The position numbers and the translations under genes are program-made. A stretch of 7,792 nt of DNA from an uncultured Burkholderiales bacterium (GTDB taxonomy: Bacteria; Pseudomonadota; Gammaproteobacteria; Burkholderiales; Burkholderiaceae_E), in assembly GCA_903923345.1 (NCBI GenBank), contig CAIXXI010000551.1, forward strand, positions 1 to 7,792, written 5' to 3'. This document shows, one piece after another, positions 1 through 6,004 of this stretch. Position 1 is the stretch's first letter; each line of letters starts with the position of its first letter. Under the pieces are notes generated by a model. It was given only the letters and a program-made list of their open reading frames with translations. It was not told the DNA's origin and did not search any database.

Positions 1-31
1 CAGTAACCCTTTGAATTTAATACTGATTGTG

Positions 32-108
32 TGGTCGGGACGGAGGGATTTGAACTCTCGACCCCCTGCACCCCATGCAGGTGCGCTACCAGGCTGCGCT
101 ACGCCCCG
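32..108 (-). tRNA. tRNA-Pro (anticodon GGG)
   Basis: A 77-base cloverleaf with encoded CCA reads from 108 to 32. Acceptor stem CGGGGCG/CGTCCCG has seven pairs including one G-U, and the D stem GCGC/GCGC encloses AGCCTGGTA. Anticodon stem CCTGC/GCAGG encloses ATGGGGT, with U33, anticodon GGG (74-72) and G37. The variable loop is GGGTC, the T stem GAGAG/CCCTC with loop TTCAAAT, the discriminator A, then CCA. Sequence and length closely resemble E. coli tRNA-Pro(GGG), which reads CCC and CCU. Position 52-62 of the T stem is an A-C mismatch. It lies 27 bases after the regulator gene's stop. Confidence 0.97.
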
Positions 109-118
109 AAGACCAAAG

Positions 119-150
119 AGTATATCAGACCAGCCTTAAGGCCGAGCCAA
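119..150 (-). promoter_or_regulatory. Weak candidate promoter for tRNA-Pro
   Basis: TATACT (124-119) matches five of six bases of the -10 consensus and ends ten bases before the tRNA 5' end, so a start near 112 would leave only a short leader. The best -35 candidate, TTGGCT (150-145), is 20 bases upstream, which is longer than ideal, and lies within the 3' end of the regulator gene. Co-transcription with the regulator followed by processing is an equally good explanation. Confidence 0.3.
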
Positions 151-612
151 AGGATCGCCCTCGAGCAGCTGCAGCGCGGCCACGAGATCTGCACGAACCG
201 ACTCCAGAAACGATGATGGAGCATCGACTGGTTGCGATGCCTCCTCAAACACGAGGCTTTGCTGGAGTTCAACTTCGTGGGATAGCGCCGATGCCGATTC
301 GCGGCGTCGCATCGTTTGAAAGGACTCTCCGAGGCGATTGCGAGCCCCACTGATCGTGAAACCCTGTTCGTACAGAAGATCGCGTATTCGACGCACCAGC
401 AGCACTTCATGATGCTGGTAATACCGGCGGTTTCCCCTGCGCTTCATCGGCCGCAGCTGGGTAAACTCCTGCTCCCAGTAGCGCAACACATGCGGCTTGA
501 CTGCGCACAACTCACTGACTTCACCGATCGTGAAGTAGCGCTTGGCCGGTATGGGCGGTAAAGCCGGCTCAATGCCAGCGGGCTCAGCGTCGTTAACCGG
601 TTGGGAACTCAT
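136..612 (-). CDS. MerR-type winged-helix DNA-binding regulator
   Basis: Predicted DNA-binding protein of 158 residues. Residues 1-25 are a Pro/Ala/Glu-rich tail. A MerR-type winged helix follows: helix-turn-helix in YFTIGEVSELCAVKPHVLRYWEQEF (26-50), wing with the family-typical GNRRYY (60-65), then helices LLVRRIRDLLYEQGFTISGARNRL (71-94). The remainder has no cysteine cluster, cobalamin-binding or multidrug-binding domain. A Leu/Ala-rich helix at about 135-151 may be a short dimerisation helix. The Tyr-Trp in VLRYWEQEF places it nearer the MlrA/CarH-like MerR branch than the metal sensors. A gene of this kind directly after ihfA is a recurrent arrangement in betaproteobacteria (recalled, not checked), but I know no assigned function. 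ATG 612 is the only reasonable start, and no Shine-Dalgarno sequence is evident. It begins 46 bases after ihfA ends, so co-transcription is likely. Confidence 0.93.
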   Translation of the reverse strand: MSSQPVNDAEPAGIEPALPPIPAKRYFTIGEVSELCAVKPHVLRYWEQEFTQLRPMKRRGNRRYYQHHEVLLVRRIRDLLYEQGFTISGARNRLGESFQTMRRRESASALSHEVELQQSLVFEEASQPVDAPSSFLESVRADLVAALQLLEGDPLARP

Positions 613-658
613 ATCGTGGTGATCGTCATATCAAGAGCACAACGGGCGGGTTGACAAC

Positions 659-1090
659 TTACGCCAATCGCTCGATCAGTGCCTTCAACTTCTGACTTGC
701 ATGAAAGGTCACCACCCTGCGAGCCGAGATCGGGATGGCCTCGCCGGTTTTAGGATTGCGCCCTGGGCGCTGTGGCTTGTCTCGAAGCTGAAAATTGCCA
801 AAGCCAGAAAGCTTCACGGTTTCACCGCGCTCGAGCGCGTCTCGAATCTCTTCGAAAAACGTCTCGACCATGTCCTTGGCCTCGCGCTTGTTCAGACCCA
901 CCCGATTGAAGAGCATCTCTGCCAACTCAGCCTTGGTCAAGGTAAAACCTTGAGCTGGGTCATCAAGCAGGTCACCCTGAGGTCCGTCTTGATCGAACAT
1001 CAGGGAACCCTGCGCATCTTCATCCAATCGAGACCTGACCAGGCTACCGGCTGGGTTTGACTGAATTTCGGACGAAGGATCGTTGGTCAC
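659..1090 (-). CDS. ihfA: Integration host factor subunit alpha, N-terminally extended
   Basis: IHF-alpha pairs with IHF-beta to bind and sharply bend DNA in recombination, replication and transcription control. The core from residue 51 (LTKAELAEMLFNRVGLNKREAKDMVETFFEEIR) matches the family closely. The beta arm with RPGRNPKTGE carries the proline that wedges into the DNA minor groove, and RRVVTFHASQKLK follows. The C-terminus stops soon after ALIERLA. The frame listed begins at GTG 1090 and gives 143 residues, about 48 more than E. coli at the N-terminus, in an acidic, low-complexity stretch. GTG 1090 has no Shine-Dalgarno sequence, since the bases before it are pyrimidine rich. ATG 1000 has a weak CAGGG seven bases upstream and gives 113 residues, so it is an equally good start. 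Its place after pheT is as in E. coli (himA). Confidence 0.95.
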   Translation of the reverse strand: MTNDPSSEIQSNPAGSLVRSRLDEDAQGSLMFDQDGPQGDLLDDPAQGFTLTKAELAEMLFNRVGLNKREAKDMVETFFEEIRDALERGETVKLSGFGNFQLRDKPQRPGRNPKTGEAIPISARRVVTFHASQKLKALIERLA

Positions 1091-1114
1091 TTGGAGGGTC
1101 TGAAAGGAGCAAGG

Positions 1115-3556
1115 TCAGGAGGATCGCAGCCGGGCGCCTAGCGACTTTGACAATTCAGCCGAGACAGCGTTCATCGCTGCGTCAGCCTCGGCGTCCGACA
1201 AGGTTCGCTGAGTATCTTGCAACCAAAACCGGAAGGCAAGGCTTTTTTCCTTATTTTCCAATCCTTTACCGCGATATTCGTCAAACAATCTCACGTGTTG
1301 CAGCACTGCAAGTGAGGGCTCCGCGCGGCGGGCCGCCTCGATTCTTTCCAGCATGGATGCAAGCTCGACCTCGACTGGAACGAGGAAAGCCAAATCACGA
1401 ATCACGGGTGGCAGACGGGAAATTTCCCGATGAACCGGGATGGGCACCTGCAACATCGGCCCAAGTTCGATCTCGAACAGGATCGGGGCTGCGGGGAGAT
1501 CGAGCGGGCCGAGCAACCCGGGATGCAAGACACCGAGATAGCCAATCGCACGACCGTCGACATCGTGGATGCGTGCGGTCTGACCAGGATGCAGAGCAGG
1601 ATGACTGGCCTTAATGAAGTTCAGACTGGAGCAGGCAAGCGCTTCGAGGTCAGCCTTGACGTCGAAGTAGTCGACACTGCGCTGACCCACGCCCCATTGC
1701 TCCTCCACAGAAGGCCCGAATGCAAGACCGGCCAGCCTTAAAGGCTGATCGATGCCACTCACCCCCAGCGGACCTGACTTCTGCGATGGATCGCGCAGAA
1801 AGACTCGACCCATCTCGAACAAGCGCACACGAGATGCCTTGCGACGCAGGTTATGGCGAAGGTTCTCAAGCAGACCACCCCAAAGGGTCGTCCGCATCAC
1901 GTTGAGGTTCTCAGCGATTGGATTGCGCAGGGCAATGGGTTGCGCGCCTGATTGCAATAGCGCCTCTGTGTCCGACGAAATAAAGGAGAAGTTCACAACC
2001 TCCTGCCAATCCCGTTCGGCAATCGCGCGCTTGAGCTGGATCTGCGTACGGCGGTTACCCGCCACTGTGGCAAGGGTTGCAGCCATTCGCGCCGGCCTCA
2101 CTGGCAGCCGCTCGAAACCCCAGATCCGGACCACTTCCTCGATGAGATCTTCTTCGATCCTCAGGTCGAAACGACGCGACGGCGGACTGACTGTGAGCAG
2201 AAAATCATCGTTAGACCCATCGATTGGCTCGACCTCACAGGCCAAACCGAGCCGCTCGAATGCACTCGTGCAGTCTTCAAGCGTGATCGGCGCACCGATC
2301 AGCTTTCGTGCTCGAGACAAGCGCATGCCGACCGGGTGACGCTCTGGCAAGCGGGTGATCTGGTCATCCACTGGCCCAGCCTTGCCACCACACACGTCCA
2401 GGATCAGTTGGCTCAGATAATCGAGGTGTTCAACCGTGGTTTGTGCATCCACACCACGCTCGAAGCGTTGCGCTGCATCCGTCGAAAAGTTGTAGCGGCG
2501 GGCGCGACCGGCAATCGACTCTGGCCACCAGAAAGCCGCCTCGACGTAAATGTCGGTGGTCTCCAGTGACACCGCCGTTGCGTCGCCACCCATGATGCCG
2601 GCAAGGCTCTCGACCTGGGAGTCATCCGCAATCACCCCAACTGGCAGCCCGTCGGCATCCGGTTCGAGTGAAATTGTTTGTCCGTTGAGCAGCTTGAGAT
2701 GTTCTCCATCACGCCCCCAGCGCACCTTCAGTCCACCATGGATCTTTGCCAGATCGAACACATGGGTCGGACGACCGAACTCGAGCATGACGTAGTTCGA
2801 CAAGTCGACCAGTGCCGAAATGGATCTCTGACCGCTGCGCTCGAGGCGCTCACGGATCCAGCCGGGTGTCGGCGCATGGGCATTGACCCCGCGAATGATG
2901 CGGCCACTGAAGCGCCCGCACAGATCGGGCGCTTCAATGCTGACCGGCAGGCGATCCTCAATCGAGACCGTCACTGGCGCGATGATCGGGAGATGCAGGG
3001 GTGCGGCAGAGATCGCTGAGACCTCCCGCGCCAGGCCGATCACAGACATGCAGTGGGCCAGATTGGGGGTCAGCTTGAGCGTCCAGACCAGATCGTCCAG
3101 CGACAGCACATCCCGAAGTGACTGACCGATCGGAGCATCCGGCGCAAGGGCGAGCAAGCCACCGTGATCGTCGGACAGGCCAAGCTCGCGCGCCGAGCAC
3201 AACATACCGCCGCTCTGGACGCCTCGTACCTTCGCCTCACCGATCTTCATGCCCCCGGGGAGTTCCGCTCCTGGCAAGGCGCACGGCACCTTCATTCCAG
3301 CAACGACATTCGGTGCGCCGCAGACGATCTGGGCAAGCGCCGGGGCGCCGACATCGACCTCGCAGACATTGAGCTTGTCGGCGTCAGGATGGCGGGTTAC
3401 GGACCGGACCTGGGCGACAACCACCTTCGAAAAGGCGGGCGCAGCGGGCGCCCGCTCTTCGACTTCCATCCCAGCCATGGTCAGCGCATGAGCCAGGTCA
3501 TCACTGGACATCGCCGGATCGGCATAGGCACGCAGCCATTTTTCGGAAAATCGCAT
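1115..3556 (-). CDS. pheT: Phenylalanyl-tRNA synthetase beta subunit
   Basis: Beta subunit of PheRS, which binds tRNA and hydrolyses mischarged Tyr-tRNA-Phe. It has 813 residues (795 in E. coli) and all domains appear intact. These are the N-terminal segment, the EMAP-like tRNA-binding fold (about 40-150, with HPDADKLNVCEVDVG) and the B3/4 editing domain (about 215-385, with GRPTHVFD, LAGIMGG and YVEAAFW). His265 and Glu339 appear to align with E. coli editing residues His261 and Glu334. The B5 domain follows (about 405-480), then the catalytic-like core containing NPIAENLNVMRTTLWGGLL (545-563). The C-terminal ferredoxin-like anticodon-binding domain runs from about 707 (SRLPPVIRDLAFLV) to the end. 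ATG 3556 gives the family-typical MRFSEKWLR start. Its Shine-Dalgarno candidate, AGGG, lies inside the end of pheS. It is followed after 24 bases by ihfA in the same frame. Confidence 0.98.
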   Translation of the reverse strand: MRFSEKWLRAYADPAMSSDDLAHALTMAGMEVEERAPAAPAFSKVVVAQVRSVTRHPDADKLNVCEVDVGAPALAQIVCGAPNVVAGMKVPCALPGAELPGGMKIGEAKVRGVQSGGMLCSARELGLSDDHGGLLALAPDAPIGQSLRDVLSLDDLVWTLKLTPNLAHCMSVIGLAREVSAISAAPLHLPIIAPVTVSIEDRLPVSIEAPDLCGRFSGRIIRGVNAHAPTPGWIRERLERSGQRSISALVDLSNYVMLEFGRPTHVFDLAKIHGGLKVRWGRDGEHLKLLNGQTISLEPDADGLPVGVIADDSQVESLAGIMGGDATAVSLETTDIYVEAAFWWPESIAGRARRYNFSTDAAQRFERGVDAQTTVEHLDYLSQLILDVCGGKAGPVDDQITRLPERHPVGMRLSRARKLIGAPITLEDCTSAFERLGLACEVEPIDGSNDDFLLTVSPPSRRFDLRIEEDLIEEVVRIWGFERLPVRPARMAATLATVAGNRRTQIQLKRAIAERDWQEVVNFSFISSDTEALLQSGAQPIALRNPIAENLNVMRTTLWGGLLENLRHNLRRKASRVRLFEMGRVFLRDPSQKSGPLGVSGIDQPLRLAGLAFGPSVEEQWGVGQRSVDYFDVKADLEALACSSLNFIKASHPALHPGQTARIHDVDGRAIGYLGVLHPGLLGPLDLPAAPILFEIELGPMLQVPIPVHREISRLPPVIRDLAFLVPVEVELASMLERIEAARRAEPSLAVLQHVRLFDEYRGKGLENKEKSLAFRFWLQDTQRTLSDAEADAAMNAVSAELSKSLGARLRSS

Positions 3557-3561
3557 GGCGG

Positions 3562-4584
3562 TCAGTCCCTGAACTGTTCGAGGAATCGCAGGTCGTTTTC
3601 GTAAAACATGCGCAGGTCGCCAACGCCGTATCTCAGCATCGCCAGACGCTCGATGCCCGAGCCGAAGGCGAACCCGATATAGCGCTCAGGATCGAGCCCG
3701 ATATTGCGCACGACATCCGGATGAACCTGTCCTGCGCCGGACACCTCCAGCCAGCGGCCCGCCAAGGGTCCGTCTGCAAAGCGCATGTCGATTTCCGCAG
3801 ACGGTTCGGTGAACGGAAAATACGATGGGCGGAATCGAACGTCGATGTCATCTCGCTCGAAAAATCGGCGCAGGAATTCGGTGTAGACATTCTTCAGATC
3901 GGTGAATGAGACGTCTTCATCGATCCACATGCCCTCGACCTGATGAAACATCGGCGAATGGGTTGCGTCGGAATCGACCCGATACGTCTTGCCCGGTGCA
4001 ATCACCTTGATCGGCGGCGCATGCATGCGGGCGTAGCGAACCTGCATCGGGCTGGTGTGCGTGCGCAAGAGCAGTGAATGCCCGGCATCATCTTCACCTT
4101 CTACATAGAAGGTGTCATGCATGGAACGCGCGGGATGATTGAGCGGCGTATTGAGCGCAGTGAAGTTGAAGAAATCCTCTTCAATTTCAGGCCCGTCCGC
4201 GACATCGAATCCAATCGAACGAAAGATCGCTTCGATCCGTTCGATCGTCAGCGTCACCGGGTGCAAACCGCCTCGCCCGATACCACGACCCGGCAATGTG
4301 ACGTCGATGGCTTCCTGAGCAAGACGAGCCTGAAGTTCGGCCTGATCAAGCTCTGACTGGCGCTGAGAAACCAGCGCTTCAATGGCCTGCTTGAGCAGGT
4401 TGAGGCTCTTGCCTGCTGCCGCCCGCTCTTGCGGCGAGAGGCTTGCAAGGGCCTTCATTCGGGCTGTCAGCGCGCCTTCTTTGCCCAGAAACCGTGCCTT
4501 TGCATTGGCCAATGAGGCGGTATCGTGGGCGCTTTCGAGCAGGCTGCGTGCCTCGTCAATCAGCGGATCTTGTGAATCAGTCAT
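3562..4584 (-). CDS. pheS: Phenylalanyl-tRNA synthetase alpha subunit
   Basis: Catalytic subunit of the alpha2beta2 class II enzyme that charges tRNA-Phe. It has 340 residues (327 in E. coli). The N-terminal 90 or so residues form the helical, probably coiled-coil tRNA-contacting arm. Motif 1 lies around GPEIEEDFFNFTALNTPLNHPAR (131-153). Motif 2 is FHQVEG (213-218) through RFRPSYFPFTEPS (250-262), and motif 3 is GSGIERLAML (308-317). Ala306 in GFAFG aligns with E. coli Ala294, the residue that sets the size of the phenylalanine pocket, so the pocket looks wild type. ATG 4584 is preceded by GGAA with a six-base spacer. The TGA stop lies five bases before the pheT ATG, which suggests translational coupling. 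Confidence 0.98.
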   Translation of the reverse strand: MTDSQDPLIDEARSLLESAHDTASLANAKARFLGKEGALTARMKALASLSPQERAAAGKSLNLLKQAIEALVSQRQSELDQAELQARLAQEAIDVTLPGRGIGRGGLHPVTLTIERIEAIFRSIGFDVADGPEIEEDFFNFTALNTPLNHPARSMHDTFYVEGEDDAGHSLLLRTHTSPMQVRYARMHAPPIKVIAPGKTYRVDSDATHSPMFHQVEGMWIDEDVSFTDLKNVYTEFLRRFFERDDIDVRFRPSYFPFTEPSAEIDMRFADGPLAGRWLEVSGAGQVHPDVVRNIGLDPERYIGFAFGSGIERLAMLRYGVGDLRMFYENDLRFLEQFRD

Positions 4585-4640
4585 CGGGCATTCCAGAAGA
4601 GCGTGTTCGATTCATCCAAAAAACACTGCGATCGTCGTCC

Positions 4641-4673
4641 AAAAAGAAACGGAGCCCGAAGGGGCCCCGTTTC
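4641..4673 (-). terminator. Intrinsic terminator between rplT and pheS
   Basis: On the minus strand GAAACGGGGCC pairs with GGCTCCGTTTC (eleven pairs including one G-U). One further C-G pair closes a CTTC tetraloop, and the stem is followed directly by TTTTT. It sits 22 bases after the rplT stop and 57 bases before the pheS start. Either it ends the thrS-infC-rpmI-rplT transcript, or it works as a partial terminator or attenuator in front of pheST. No Phe-rich leader peptide like E. coli pheM is visible upstream of it. Confidence 0.85.
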
Positions 4674-4695
4674 CTGGAGATTGCCGAAGCGAGGA

Positions 4696-5055
4696 TCAGG
4701 CGCCGATCGACGCCTTGACGCGGGCGACAATCGCAGCAAACGCCGGCTTGTCGTTGACCGCCAGTTCAGCCAGAACCTTGCGGTCCAGACCGACCGCAGA
4801 TTTATTCAGCCCGGCGATAAACCGGCTGTAGCTGATGCCATGCTCACGCGCAGCTGCATTGATGCGGGTGATCCAAAGCGAACGAAACACGCGCTTGCGG
4901 GTACGACGGTCGCGATAGGCGTACTGCCCTGCCCGCATGACCGCCTGCTTGGCGATGCGGTAAACGTTGTTGCGACGACCGCGGAAACCCTTGGCAAGGG
5001 CGAGAACTTTTTTATGACGGGCTCGGGCGGTTACACCGCGTTTGACTCGTGGCAT
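4696..5055 (-). CDS. rplT: 50S ribosomal protein L20
   Basis: Primary 23S rRNA-binding protein needed for early assembly of the large subunit, and in bacteria studied also the translational repressor of its own rpmI-rplT mRNA. The product is 119 residues (118 in E. coli). It starts MPRVKRGVTARARHKKVL, with the long basic N-terminal extension, and continues with KGFRGRRNNVYRIAKQAV near 22-39. The globular C-terminal part includes LWITRINAAAREHGISYSRF (about 60-79), the region that recognises RNA. ATG 5055 follows GGAGG with a five-base spacer. A strong intrinsic terminator begins about 22 bases after the TGA stop. Confidence 0.98.
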   Translation of the reverse strand: MPRVKRGVTARARHKKVLALAKGFRGRRNNVYRIAKQAVMRAGQYAYRDRRTRKRVFRSLWITRINAAAREHGISYSRFIAGLNKSAVGLDRKVLAELAVNDKPAFAAIVARVKASIGA

Positions 5056-5067
5056 GTTGGCCTCCCG

Positions 5068-5265
5068 TTATGCGTAGGGCATCATCGCCCGAACGCTCTG
5101 CACGTCGGACTCGTGAACTTGGACTGCGCCACGCAGATGGCGTTTGTTCTTGGTTGTCTTCTTGGTCAGGATGTGGCGCTTGAACGCCTGACCCCGTTTG
5201 ATCGAGCCGCTTGCGCGCACCCGAAAGCGCTTGGCGGCGCTTTTCTTGGTTTTCATCTTGGGCAT
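5068..5265 (-). CDS. rpmI: 50S ribosomal protein L35
   Basis: Small, very basic protein of the large ribosomal subunit. The product is 65 residues, the usual bacterial length, starting MPKMKTKKSAAKRF and containing the family-typical RHILTKKTTKNKRHLRG stretch near residues 30-46. The start is ATG 5265, because the family begins MPKMKTKKSA and GGAG lies seven bases upstream. A longer frame opening at 5316 adds 17 residues unlike any L35 and is rejected. Twelve bases separate its TAA from rplT, so the two are surely co-transcribed and probably co-regulated by L20. Confidence 0.98.
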   Translation of the reverse strand: MPKMKTKKSAAKRFRVRASGSIKRGQAFKRHILTKKTTKNKRHLRGAVQVHESDVQSVRAMMPYA

Positions 5266-5401
5266 GAGGATGCTCCGTCGTGCACCGCTGCCAGGTGACC
5301 GTCCGACCAGGCTCAAGCCTGACCGAACCGCACTTATGGAACCCGAGCGGCCTATGTTTTCCTTTTCTCGAAAAGGAAAGCCCGAGATCTTACCACAACA
5401 A
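5266..5401 (-). promoter_or_regulatory. infC-rpmI leader with two inverted repeats, candidate L20 autoregulatory region
   Basis: This 136-base spacer is long for an otherwise tight cluster. It contains a perfect 10-base inverted repeat (TTTCCTTTTC, two bases, GAAAAGGAAA; 5358-5379). A second one, CGGTCAGGCT/AGCCTGGTCG (5304-5325), can form ten pairs including two G-U. Neither is followed by a T-tract on the minus strand, so they do not look like terminators. The rpmI ribosome site GGAG lies at 5276-5273, seven bases before the ATG. In E. coli and Bacillus, L20 represses expression of the rpmI-rplT genes by binding mRNA upstream of rpmI, so the same role is plausible here. I could not match the E. 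coli or Bacillus L20-binding structures; the role is inference from position. Confidence 0.4.
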
Positions 5402-5935
5402 TTACTTTTTCTTCTTGGGCGCGATGATCATCACCATCTGACGCCCTTCCAGCTTGGGCATCGACTCGACCTGCCCGACTGCTTCGAGGTCGGTGCGGAT
5501 CCGCTCAAGCAGGCGAATACCGAACTCCTGGTGGGCCATCTCGCGGCCGCGAAAGCGCAGGGTGATTTTCGCCTTGTCCCCTTCATCCAGGAAGCGATTC
5601 AGGTTGCGCAGCTTGACATCGTAGTCATTGTCATCCGTTCCCGGGCGGAATTTGACTTCCTTGACTTGGATGACCTTCTGCTTCAAGCGCGCTTCATGAG
5701 CCCGCTTTTGCTCCTGATACTTGAATTTGCCGTAATCCATCAGACGCGCAACCGGCGGCTGAGCGGTGGGGGCAATTTCTACAAGGTCGACATCAGCCTC
5801 TTCGGCCATCCTGAGGGCTTCTCGCGTCGACACGATGCCGAGCGGTTCGTTTTCCACGCCCATCAGGCGCAATTCAGGAACGTTGATCTCTGCGTTAAGG
5901 CGATGAGTCCGTTCGCGTTCGTTCGCGGTAGCGAT
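5402..5935 (-). CDS. infC: Translation initiation factor IF-3 (AUC start)
   Basis: IF3 binds the 30S subunit, prevents premature 50S joining and checks the start codon-initiator tRNA pairing. With the start at 5935 the product is 177 residues, close to the 180 of E. coli. The N-domain holds the conserved block HRLNAEI near residues 11-17 and ELRLMGVENEPLGIV, then the linker with DYGKFKY (67-73). The C-domain has VIQVKEVKFRPGTD (88-101), LRFRGREMAHQE and the basic PKKKK tail. The start was chosen as follows: between the in-frame TAA at 5971-5969 and TTG 5872 there is no ATG, GTG or TTG. TTG 5872 would remove the conserved N-terminal block and has no clear ribosome site. ATC 5935-5933 has GGAG eight bases upstream. 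A rare AUU/AUC/AUA-type start is known for infC and allows IF3 to repress its own translation. Product certain; start codon inferred from sequence. Confidence 0.96.
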   Translation of the reverse strand: MATANERERTHRLNAEINVPELRLMGVENEPLGIVSTREALRMAEEADVDLVEIAPTAQPPVARLMDYGKFKYQEQKRAHEARLKQKVIQVKEVKFRPGTDDNDYDVKLRNLNRFLDEGDKAKITLRFRGREMAHQEFGIRLLERIRTDLEAVGQVESMPKLEGRQMVMIIAPKKKK

Positions 5936-5947
5936 GCTGTTTTCTCC
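5933..5947 (-). promoter_or_regulatory. infC ribosome binding site with non-canonical AUC start
   Basis: On the minus strand GGAG (5947-5944) is followed by eight bases and then ATC (5935-5933) in the IF3 frame. This is the only well-placed Shine-Dalgarno sequence upstream of the conserved IF3 N-terminus, and no canonical start codon competes with it. In E. coli the equivalent AUU start makes infC translation sensitive to IF3 level, because IF3 rejects non-AUG/GUG/UUG starts. The same feedback is inferred here. Confidence 0.8.
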
Positions 5948-6004
5948 GAAGTCGGCGGGTGAAGGGTATTAGCGTGACGGTGAGGCAAGTCTCTGAACGC
6001 AACC

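Noticed and set aside
1..31. AT-rich stretch downstream of tRNA-Pro as a terminator
   Set aside because: No stem-loop with a T-tract is visible in the 31 bases available; the sequence is cut by the window edge.
628..656. TTGTCA (656-651) with TTGATA 17 bases downstream as a promoter for the MerR-type gene
   Set aside because: The -10 element is poor, and the gene is only 46 bases after ihfA, so co-transcription is simpler.
651..680. Perfect TTGACA on the plus strand at 651-656
   Set aside because: No -10-like sequence at a 16-18 base distance, and no plus-strand gene follows.
1057..2339. Plus-strand frames of 185 and 195 residues opposite pheT
   Set aside because: Low-complexity, Arg/Ser-rich shadows of the pheT codons on the other strand.
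4577..4615. 12-codon open frame overlapping the pheS start, as a possible leader peptide
   Set aside because: No ribosome site, no phenylalanine codons, and located after rather than before the terminator.
4614..4642. TTGGAC and TTGGAT 17 bases apart as a pheS promoter
   Set aside because: The -10 candidate matches only three of six bases and lacks the critical second-position A.
4603..5298. 231-residue plus-strand open frame
   Set aside because: Lies antisense to rplT and rpmI, which are unmistakable. The translation has no recognisable domain, and long antisense frames are common in GC-rich DNA.
5198..5962. 254-residue plus-strand open frame
   Set aside because: Antisense to infC and the rpmI leader; no family resemblance.
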